IMG/VR virus record: IMGVR_UViG_3300034105_002437
Span: 1-64,000 of that record
Source of the DNA: a virus
Strand: one strand, 5' to 3'
Length of the DNA stretch: 64,000 bases
In this document: piece by piece, positions 48,662 to 53,516 of the stretch
Layout: the number at the start of each line of letters is the position of its first letter
How positions within the stretch are numbered: position 1 is the stretch's first letter
The notes under the pieces: generated by a model
The model's database searches: none
Told to the model about the DNA's origin: nothing
What the model saw: the letters and a program-made list of their open reading frames with translations, nothing else
Position numbers and translations under genes: made by a program

Positions 48662-49150
48662 ATGAAAAAGTTCGACATAGAAGAAGTCAAAACATTCCTT
48701 GCAAAACAAGGACAAGATACCAAAGTGTACCTTGGTGCTGACTCTGAAAGAATTAGAGTTAACGGTGTTTGGTATGCTGATTATGCTTTGGCTGTCGTAG
48801 TTCATATTGATGGCCGCCACGGTTGTAAGATATTTGGTTATGTAGATAGAGAAATGGATTATGACCATAAGAAAAGTAAACCTGCTATGCGTCTGATGAC
48901 AGAAGTATACAAGGTTTCAGAATTGTTCCAAAACTTGGCTGACGTATTAGAAGATTTTCATGTTGAAGTTCATTTGGACTTGAACAAATCTGATGAATTC
49001 GGAAGTTCATGTGTTGTGCAACAAGCAATAGGTTATATCAAAGGTACATGTAACATGACACCGATGGTTAAACCAGATGCACCTGCTGCTAGTTTCTGTG
49101 CCGATAGATTGAAAAGAATCTTGGCCGAACAAGAAGCAGTGCATGTCTAA
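48662..49150 (+). CDS. RNase H-like fold protein (DUF458/YkuK-like, 162 aa)
   Basis: Strand pattern and acidic residues resemble the DUF458 RNase H-like family: KVYLGADSERIRV (first Asp), a YALAVVVHI strand, and HLDLNKSDEFGSSCVVQQAIGYI (second Asp and GSS), with a C-terminal ADRLKRILAEQ helix. The ATG at 48662 has AAAGGTG 8 bases upstream; the longer frame reads through tRNA-Trp and is rejected. Lies inside the tRNA array between tRNA-Trp and tRNA-His, so a role in RNA processing is tempting but unproven. Confidence 0.75.
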   Translation: MKKFDIEEVKTFLAKQGQDTKVYLGADSERIRVNGVWYADYALAVVVHIDGRHGCKIFGYVDREMDYDHKKSKPAMRLMTEVYKVSELFQNLADVLEDFHVEVHLDLNKSDEFGSSCVVQQAIGYIKGTCNMTPMVKPDAPAASFCADRLKRILAEQEAVHV

Positions 49151-49171
49151 CAGACCCCCAAAGTAATTAAG

Positions 49172-49264
49172 TTTACTTTGGGCAGTGCTTAGTGTAGTGG
49201 TCTGCACCTCTCGCTGTGACCGAGATAGTATGAGTTCGATCCTCATAGTGCTGCCCAAAGTAAA
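49172..49264. repeat. 14-bp inverted repeat enclosing tRNA-His
   Basis: TTTACTTTGGGCAG (49172-49185) pairs perfectly with 49251-49264 and can be extended by three more pairs with one wobble. It covers both the 5' leader and the encoded CCA of tRNA-His. Confidence 0.8.
49182..49257 (+). tRNA. tRNA-His (GTG)
   Basis: Acceptor CAGTGCT / AGTGCTG with G-1 opposite C73, the His identity pair, and an encoded CCA. Anticodon stem TCTCG/CGAGA with loop CTGTGAC, T-arm ATGAG-TTCGATC-CTCAT. Confidence 0.9.
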
Positions 49265-49267
49265 TTT

Positions 49268-49342
49268 GCCTTGTTAACTCAGCGGTAGAGTGTCTCCCTT
49301 ACAAGGAGAAGGTCGGCGGTTCGATCCCGTCACAAGGTACCA
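49268..49342 (+). tRNA. tRNA-Val (TAC)
   Basis: Acceptor GCCTTGT / ACAAGGT, anticodon stem TCTCC/GGAGA with loop CTTACAA, A73, CCA. Confidence 0.92.
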
Positions 49343-49346
49343 ACAT

Positions 49347-49422
49347 GCTGCTTTAGCTGATGTGGTCATAGCGCTGGTTTGAAGAACCAGTGAAAGAGGT
49401 TCGATCCCTCTAGGCAGCACCA
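49347..49422 (+). tRNA. tRNA-Phe (GAA)
   Basis: Acceptor GCTGCTT / AGGCAGC, anticodon stem CTGGT/ACCAG with loop TTGAAGA, A73, CCA. Confidence 0.92.
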
Positions 49423-49430
49423 ATTATTAT

Positions 49431-49507
49431 ACCCAAGTGACGAAATTGGCAAACGTGTCTCTCTCAAAAGGAGAATTTTGTGGGTTCGAATCCCATCTTG
49501 GGTACCA
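49431..49507 (+). tRNA. tRNA-Leu (CAA) with short variable loop
   Basis: Acceptor ACCCAAG / CTTGGGT, D-stem ACG/CGT, anticodon stem TCTCT/GGAGA with loop CTCAAAA, T-arm GTGGG-TTCGAAT-CCCAT. The variable region is only ~5 bases, although bacterial Leu tRNAs normally have a long arm. Confidence 0.88.
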
Positions 49508-49508
49508 T

Positions 49509-49582
49509 GCTCTCATAGTATAATGGCATTACACATCCTTGGTAAGGATGAAAACCAAGTTCAATCCTTGGTGGGAGCACCA
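49509..49582 (+). tRNA. tRNA-Thr (GGT)
   Basis: Acceptor GCTCTCA / TGGGAGC, anticodon stem CATCC/GGATG with loop TTGGTAA, A73, CCA. Confidence 0.9.
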
Positions 49583-49731
49583 ATATTTTTTATTTCATCC
49601 AGTACAAAAAGCTGTTGCCTTGTTTCAAAGGATGGTGTAAAATCATTGCTGTTGGTGAATGATTTTGTTTCTTGATATGATTCCAATTTATTGGCCATAT
49701 CGTATAAATCTTTAACATAATTTTTTTCCAT
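49561..49731 (-). CDS. Doubtful small antisense ORF (56 aa)
   Basis: ATG is the complement of 49729-49731, the frame ends inside the 3' end of tRNA-Thr. The peptide (MEKNYVKDLYDMANKLESYQ, then ETKSFTNSNDF and more) has protein-like composition, and an AATAAATA-type box sits just upstream on the minus strand, but there is no Shine-Dalgarno and the last residues come from the tRNA. Listed because the 163-base stretch 49583-49744 otherwise holds nothing recognisable. Confidence 0.25.
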   Translation of the reverse strand: MEKNYVKDLYDMANKLESYQETKSFTNSNDFTPSFETRQQLFVLDEIKNIGAPTKD

Positions 49732-49744
49732 AGAAGTATTTATT

Positions 49745-49821
49745 GCCCCGGTGACGGAATTGGTATACGTGTTGGTCTTAGAAGCCAAATTTTGAGAGTT
49801 CGAGTCTCTCCTGGGGCACCA
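49745..49821 (+). tRNA. tRNA-Leu (TAG) with short variable loop
   Basis: Acceptor GCCCCGG / CTGGGGC, anticodon stem TTGGT/GCCAA with loop CTTAGAA, T-arm GAGAG-TTCGAGT-CTCTC, A73, CCA. Variable region ~5 bases, like tRNA-Leu(CAA). Confidence 0.88.
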
Positions 49822-49830
49822 AGTTTTTAG

Positions 49831-49896
49831 TTACAGTCAGTACTGTGGGAAGTACAGGTGGACAACACCAGGACAAGGTTCGAATCCAAACTGTAA
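49831..49896 (+). pseudogene. Degenerate tRNA-like element 1
   Basis: Perfect 7-bp acceptor-like helix TTACAGT / ACTGTAA and a TTCGAAT T-loop, but the T-stem is mostly unpaired, no anticodon loop with T33 can be formed, and no CCA is encoded. Two internal hairpins (GTACT..AAGTAC, GGTG..CACC). Either a decayed tRNA or a tRNA-like RNA. Confidence 0.5.
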
Positions 49897-49901
49897 TTTT
49901 T

Positions 49902-49976
49902 CTGGCGTTAGTATAATGGACAATACAGTAGGCTTCTACCCTTCTAATGGGAGTTCGATTCTCTCACGCCGGACCA
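49902..49976 (+). tRNA. tRNA-Arg (TCT)
   Basis: Acceptor CTGGCGT / ACGCCGG, anticodon loop CTTCTAC (one stem mismatch), T-arm GGGAG-TTCGATT-CTCTC, A73, CCA. Confidence 0.88.
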
Positions 49977-49980
49977 GATT

Positions 49981-50063
49981 GCGAGTATGGTGGAATAGGT
50001 AGACACAAGAGACTTAAAATCTCTCGCTTCGGCGTACCGGTTCGATTCCGGTTACTCGTACCA
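49981..50063 (+). tRNA. tRNA-Leu (TAA)
   Basis: Acceptor GCGAGTA / TACTCGT, anticodon loop CTTAAAA, normal long variable arm (CGC-TTCG-GCG), A73, CCA. A regular class II Leu tRNA, unlike the two other Leu genes. Confidence 0.92.
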
Positions 50064-50081
50064 AGTATACCAAAATATTGG

Positions 50082-50110
50082 TTGACAGTTGAATAGAAAG
50101 CATATATAAT
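50082..50110 (+). promoter_or_regulatory. Consensus sigma70 promoter of tRNA-Gly(GCC)
   Basis: TTGACA (50082-50087), 17 bases, TATAAT (50105-50110). The tRNA begins 10 bases after the -10 box, leaving a leader of about three bases. Confidence 0.9.
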
Positions 50111-50119
50111 AACTCTATT

Positions 50120-50194
50120 GCGGGTATGGTGCTAGTGGTAACACAAGACCTTGCCAAGGTTTAGTTGTGAGTTCGATTCTCACTACCCGCTCCA
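50120..50194 (+). tRNA. tRNA-Gly (GCC)
   Basis: Acceptor GCGGGTA / TACCCGC, anticodon loop TTGCCAA, U73 (Gly type), CCA. Confidence 0.92.
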
Positions 50195-50199
50195 GATTC

Positions 50200-50273
50200 G
50201 CCCTATTAGTATAATGGTATTACACCTGTTTTGTAATCAGGTTACGGCAGTTCGATTCTGTCATGGGGCACCA
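50200..50273 (+). tRNA. tRNA-Thr (TGT)
   Basis: Acceptor GCCCTAT / ATGGGGC, anticodon loop TTTGTAA (one inner T-T mismatch in the stem), A73, CCA. Confidence 0.88.
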
Positions 50274-50281
50274 AATAAGTA

Positions 50282-50310
50282 TTGACTACAACAGATTTTT
50301 AGTGTATAAT
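50282..50310 (+). promoter_or_regulatory. Sigma70 promoter of tRNA-Gly(TCC)
   Basis: TTGACT (50282-50287), 17 bases, TATAAT (50305-50310). As for tRNA-Gly(GCC), the tRNA starts 10 bases after the -10 box. Confidence 0.88.
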
Positions 50311-50319
50311 AGTTTATGT

Positions 50320-50393
50320 GCGGGATTAGTTTAATGGTAAAACAGCAGATTTCCAATCTTCGGTCATCAGTTCGATTCTGATATCCCGCTCCA
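50320..50393 (+). tRNA. tRNA-Gly (TCC)
   Basis: Acceptor GCGGGAT / ATCCCGC, anticodon loop TTTCCAA, U73, CCA. Confidence 0.92.
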
Positions 50394-50399
50394 TTTAAT

Positions 50400-50466
50400 G
50401 CGGTCGTTATAGAACAGTTTAGGTGTCCAACTTAAGCAGTATGTGCGAATCATACAGGCCGCTCCA
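50400..50466 (+). pseudogene. Degenerate tRNA-like element 2 (Gly-like)
   Basis: Six-pair acceptor GCGGTC / GGCCGC, U73 and encoded CCA, T-arm GTATG-TGCGAAT-CATAC. The D-arm is missing or very small, and the possible anticodon loop TGTCCAA has G33 instead of T33. Only 67 bases. Probably a decayed copy of the adjacent tRNA-Gly(TCC). Confidence 0.5.
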
Positions 50467-50484
50467 TTTATTTTTGAGGTCATT

Positions 50485-50730
50485 ATGAACATCACACCAC
50501 TTGCAAATAAAATTGTTATTAAACGAATCGAAGGTTCTAAGCAAACAGAATCAGGCATCATTCTACAGAGAACAGATGAACCTGATAGAGCAGAAGTTAT
50601 GGCCATCGGTCCTGATGTTGATGAAGTTTCTGTTGGTGATATTGTTCTTTTGGATTGGAATGCTGCAATGAAATCCGGCGACTACTATGTTGCCAAAATT
50701 GATGGCGTAGTTTTCGTATACGGAGAATAA
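50485..50730 (+). CDS. GroES-like co-chaperonin (Cpn10 family, 81 aa)
   Basis: Cpn10-type beta barrel: ITPLANKIVIKRIEGSKQTESGII (with the mobile-loop region KQTESGIIL), then RAEVMAIGPDVDEVSVGDIVLLDW, a classic G-G/P-x-V..GD-V pattern, and an ending DGVVFVYG. T4 uses gp31 for capsid folding by GroEL; this is a shorter, more bacterial-like version (81 residues against 111). The ATG at 50485 has GAGGT 5 bases upstream; the longer frame reads through a tRNA-like element. Probably helps fold gp23. Confidence 0.88.
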   Translation: MNITPLANKIVIKRIEGSKQTESGIILQRTDEPDRAEVMAIGPDVDEVSVGDIVLLDWNAAMKSGDYYVAKIDGVVFVYGE

Positions 50731-50731
50731 A

Positions 50732-50953
50732 ATGTCTGATGGTGGTAAAGGTTCTAACCCAAGACCATTTAGTGTTTCACAGGAAACATTTGGTGATAAC
50801 TTTGATGCAATCTTTCGTAAGCCATCACCAAAAGAAATAGAAGATGCTAAAGCCGAACAAGAAGAATTCGATAGAATCTTAGAAGATAATCTTAAACGCA
50901 CTAGGCATGAATTCGATAAAAACGTTATTATGAAACCTGAATTTTTCGAATAA
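50732..50953 (+). CDS. Conserved small phage protein (73 aa)
   Basis: Begins MSDGGKGSNPRPFSVSQETF, a sequence pattern I have seen in short proteins of T4-like marine phages, then NFDAIFRKPSPKEIEDAKAEQEEFDRI, a charged helix. No recognised domain. The start is 2 bases after the GroES-like stop with GGAGA upstream, so the two are co-expressed. Function unknown. Confidence 0.7.
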   Translation: MSDGGKGSNPRPFSVSQETFGDNFDAIFRKPSPKEIEDAKAEQEEFDRILEDNLKRTRHEFDKNVIMKPEFFE

Positions 50954-50960
50954 ATATTAT

Positions 50961-51033
50961 AGCGGGTTGGTGAAACAGTATCACAGTGGGCTCATAATCC
51001 TCAGTTCCGGTGCAAATCCGTGACCCGCAACCA
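50961..51033 (+). tRNA. tRNA-fMet-like (CAT), initiator
   Basis: Ends in CCCGCAACCA with position 1 (A) unpaired to A72, as in bacterial initiator tRNAs where 1-72 is a mismatch. Anticodon stem contains GG..CC pairs around CTCATAA with one mismatch. T-arm CGG-TGCAAAT-CCG. 73 bases, D-loop shorter than usual. Initiator reading is an inference from the 1-72 mismatch. Confidence 0.75.
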
Positions 51034-51034
51034 A

Positions 51035-51808
51035 TTACTCTCTATACATATTAGATAAGAATTCTGCCTCAGGAATTCTAGTTCTTGTATTCTTACTACC
51101 AAGAACAACAACAATCCTATTCCCAATATTAGTGTCCAAGAATAATGTTATGCATCCACCAGATGCACTAATGTATCCTGTTTTACTGACAACAATATTT
51201 TGGTGAGTGCCAATCAATGGATTGGTATTACGAAAAACAAACCACTTATTTTTAATTTGTATTTTTATTTCAGACTTACGGCTAGCGTATCTGATGTTGC
51301 CATAGAAACTCGCTTCTCTTGTAAGTTTAATTAATTGTCTTGCAGTACTAACATTTCGTGCATCTAATCCAGTTGGTTCATACACAACCGTATTTGTCAT
51401 TTCCAAACTTCTAATTTTTTGGTTCATTGCTTGTACACATTCGACCAATCCACCAGGATAATGTTCACAAAGAGTTAGTGCAGCTCTATTGTCACTGGCT
51501 GTTATTGTTAGGTTTATTAATTCCAACCTAGTTAATTTTTGATTGTTTCTTGGTAACTTGTCGGCCAATTTTGTTGTCATTGTTATTTTTTCATCAACAT
51601 TTTGGTTTGCATCTAAGACAACCATAACAGTCAACAGTTTTGTTATACTAGCAATTGGCCGGACCACATCAATATTTTCACCATCAATAATATTACCACG
51701 TATATCCGATATCAACCAGGATTTTGCGGTGATGGGTTTTGCTGAGACAACTTGTTGATTAAAAAGTATGGTGAAAAATAGCAAATAAGTAAAAATTTTG
51801 TATAACAA
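51035..51808 (-). CDS. Secreted D-Ala-D-Ala peptidase (S11 family), probable lysis enzyme
   Basis: Penicillin-binding-protein-type DD-peptidase with all three motifs: SITK (Ser54-Lys57), SDN (105-107) and KTG (209-211). A signal peptide (FTYLLFFTILFNQQVVSA) precedes the mature domain. TTG start with GAGG about 9 bases upstream; no in-frame ATG is nearer. 257 residues, lacking the C-terminal anchor domain of PBP5. It lies on the minus strand after two or three small membrane/secreted genes, suggesting the peptidoglycan-degrading member of a lysis cassette. Such enzymes are carboxypeptidases or endopeptidases; which activity applies cannot be read here. Confidence 0.85.
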   Translation of the reverse strand: MLYKIFTYLLFFTILFNQQVVSAKPITAKSWLISDIRGNIIDGENIDVVRPIASITKLLTVMVVLDANQNVDEKITMTTKLADKLPRNNQKLTRLELINLTITASDNRAALTLCEHYPGGLVECVQAMNQKIRSLEMTNTVVYEPTGLDARNVSTARQLIKLTREASFYGNIRYASRKSEIKIQIKNKWFVFRNTNPLIGTHQNIVVSKTGYISASGGCITLFLDTNIGNRIVVVLGSKNTRTRIPEAEFLSNMYRE

Positions 51809-51833
51809 TCAAACACCTCATCAAAGTTTTGAA

Positions 51834-52124
51834 TCATGGTGATTCAATTTGTGGTTTACAAGCTCTAGCATTATTAAATGAGGTTGTGTATATGGATTTC
51901 TTTTCACCTTTTTGACTGGTGGTAACCAAACATTTGTATTCACAGACTTGTAATCCTTTTTCATTCGTAAAACTCTTTTCCAATTGACAATAGTTCTTAT
52001 CGTTAATTGAAGATGCTTTTGTATATATGATAGCATCCGGCATAAAATTTATATTGATGGTCGGATGAGTAACCATCAACGTTGCACTGGTTGTCAACAA
52101 TGTAAAAAGTAATTTATTTTTCAT
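51834..52124 (-). CDS. Small exported protein of the lysis cassette (96 aa)
   Basis: N-terminal signal-like segment (KNKLLFTLLTTSATLMV), then a ~70-residue mature part with three Cys (NYCQ, QVCEYKC, ARACK) that could form disulfides in the periplasm. No lipobox. Its ATG overlaps the stop of the 48-residue membrane gene (ATGA). No family recognised. Position between a small membrane protein and the exported DD-peptidase suggests a spanin-like or regulatory function, by context only. Confidence 0.65.
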   Translation of the reverse strand: MKNKLLFTLLTTSATLMVTHPTININFMPDAIIYTKASSINDKNYCQLEKSFTNEKGLQVCEYKCLVTTSQKGEKKSIYTTSFNNARACKPQIESP

Positions 52125-52267
52125 CTATAGTCTTTGGTATACCACCAAACAAAGGTCAATAGTCCTGATCCGACCAATAGAATGAATACGTAAAAGAATA
52201 AAATAAATTTACCAAGACCAACATTGTCAAATACCCATTCTAAAAATGTGTACTTATTTTTTTTCAT
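52121..52267 (-). CDS. 48-aa single-pass membrane protein, candidate holin/antiholin
   Basis: Found by reading the minus strand; the frame runs from ATG (complement of 52265-52267) to TGA (complement of 52121-52123). The peptide begins MKKNKYTFLEWVFDNVGLGK, followed by a ~22-residue hydrophobic span (FILFFYVFILLVGSGLLTFVWW) and a short charged tail (YTKDYR). It overlaps the 275-residue gene upstream by 14 bases and the exported gene downstream by four, so it fits the operon exactly. Size and topology suit a small holin, but holins share no sequence signature. Confidence 0.65.
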   Translation of the reverse strand: MKKNKYTFLEWVFDNVGLGKFILFFYVFILLVGSGLLTFVWWYTKDYR

Positions 52268-53081
52268 CTGGTGTTATTAGTTTTTTGTTTTCTTCTTGAT
52301 TTTTCTCATCAAGATATTTGATTGCTTGTAAAATTCTTTCGGTTCTTAATTGCTTCTCTCTTTCCAACTCTTGTTGGTATGTTCTTTGATGCAATTCTGG
52401 CCATCTTTTTTTCTTATCAAAATGTATCCAGGTAAACAAAGCACCCATTATGACAAAAATCATTATTATTCCAACAATCAATGAAATTTCCATTGAAAGG
52501 GCTTCCATTCTTTTTCTGCGTTTTGCCGCTTTGATTGCATCTTCTTTTTCTCTGACCAATCTAGCAACTTTTTGTTCCTGTATAATTTGTCCACGCATTT
52601 CTTGGAATCGTGTCCACAAATCTTTTAGGTCTGCTGGTACGTGATAAATCATTTGTTCACGCAATTCAACTTCCATCTGTTCAAGTCTGGAACGAATCAA
52701 TACACGTTGCAATGCTCTACGGCTTAGTGATACATCACCAACGTATACCTCTTTAGATTTCTTTTCTTCTTCATAGAACAATTCTTCAATCTTGTCCATA
52801 GCATCAAAGAATGTTCCCAATTGGTCTCCAATGACGGACATAACATCATTTGGATCCTTCTCAATATTTGCTCTTGTTTCTTTTTTCTTTTGCTCAAACT
52901 GTTGGCGTTGTTCTTTGGTAGCCGGTTTGTTTTCATGTTGCTTGTTGAATTGCTTATCCAAATCGTCAAGCACACCCTTCACATCACCGGCTGCGCTTTT
53001 GATATCTTTGTAGAGTTGGCAACCTTTCTTTATGGCTGCCACAGCCCCATTTGCAAGGGCCAGGAGGGTTAACGGATCCAT
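52254..53081 (-). CDS. Coiled-coil membrane protein, first gene of the minus-strand cassette (275 aa)
   Basis: Amphipathic N-terminal region (PLTLLALANGAVAAIKKGCQ), a charged coiled-coil middle (residues ~40-195), one transmembrane helix at about 197-220 (ISLIVGIIMIFVIMGALFTW) and a charged C-terminal helix rich in Glu/Lys. No catalytic motif. Proteins of this layout are familiar from T4-like marine phages but uncharacterised to my knowledge. Being the head of the lysis-type operon, it might control pore formation or inner-membrane remodelling. Confidence 0.7.
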   Translation of the reverse strand: MDPLTLLALANGAVAAIKKGCQLYKDIKSAAGDVKGVLDDLDKQFNKQHENKPATKEQRQQFEQKKKETRANIEKDPNDVMSVIGDQLGTFFDAMDKIEELFYEEEKKSKEVYVGDVSLSRRALQRVLIRSRLEQMEVELREQMIYHVPADLKDLWTRFQEMRGQIIQEQKVARLVREKEDAIKAAKRRKRMEALSMEISLIVGIIMIFVIMGALFTWIHFDKKKRWPELHQRTYQQELEREKQLRTERILQAIKYLDEKNQEENKKLITPDEKK

Positions 53082-53100
53082 CTTTTATACCATTTTTGTA

Positions 53101-53129
53101 TTGACTTTATGACAAAACAATGATATACT
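53101..53129 (+). promoter_or_regulatory. Sigma70 promoter of the gp43 operon
   Basis: TTGACT (53101-53106), 17 bases, TATACT (53124-53129), in the divergent gap between the minus-strand cassette and the polymerase operon. Leader of about 70 bases before the 53205 ATG. Confidence 0.8.
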
Positions 53130-53204
53130 ACGATCTCAAAACACACTATATACTTATTTATATGGTATTCTTTTGTTTATCCCATATCCTATAAAGGTTT
53201 TATT

Positions 53205-53516
53205 ATGACTATAATTGTACTCAAACTCATCACCCACGAAGAAGTTTTAGGTGAAGTGAAATCCGAAACACCATCAACATTTACCTTATCTAATCCCGTA
53301 GCAATTGCTGTTGTGCGAGGCCAAGATGGCCAACCCAATGTTGGATTTGCGCCATTTCCAACGCACGCTAACCATGGCAAAAATTCAACTATTGACATTG
53401 ACAAGAAGAATGTAGTATACTACTATATTCCTGCTGAAGATTTTATTACAAACTACAATGAAATTTTTGGTTCAGGTATCATTCTCCCAGGACAAAAACA
53501 AATTATTACAGGTTAA
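53205..53516 (+). CDS. LSM/Sm-like hypothetical protein (103 aa)
   Basis: Begins TIIVLKLITHEEVLGEV, with beta strands and a loop NPVAIAVVRG, then a segment (FPTHANHGKNSTIDID) and a C-terminal YYYIPAEDFITNYNEIFG. The layout parallels the product at 31518-31871. Directly upstream of gp43 with a one-base overlap (TAATG), so expression is coupled to the DNA polymerase. May bind RNA, as Sm folds do, but this is not shown. Confidence 0.7.
   Translation: MTIIVLKLITHEEVLGEVKSETPSTFTLSNPVAIAVVRGQDGQPNVGFAPFPTHANHGKNSTIDIDKKNVVYYYIPAEDFITNYNEIFGSGIILPGQKQIITG

Noticed and set aside
49007-49258. Antisense frame over the RNase H-like gene end and tRNA-His
   Set aside because: Overlaps a supported gene and a tRNA; no translation signals.
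49583-49744. Insertion sequence or homing endonuclease in the tRNA array
   Set aside because: No transposase or HNH/GIY-YIG motif and no terminal repeats; only a doubtful 56-aa antisense ORF.
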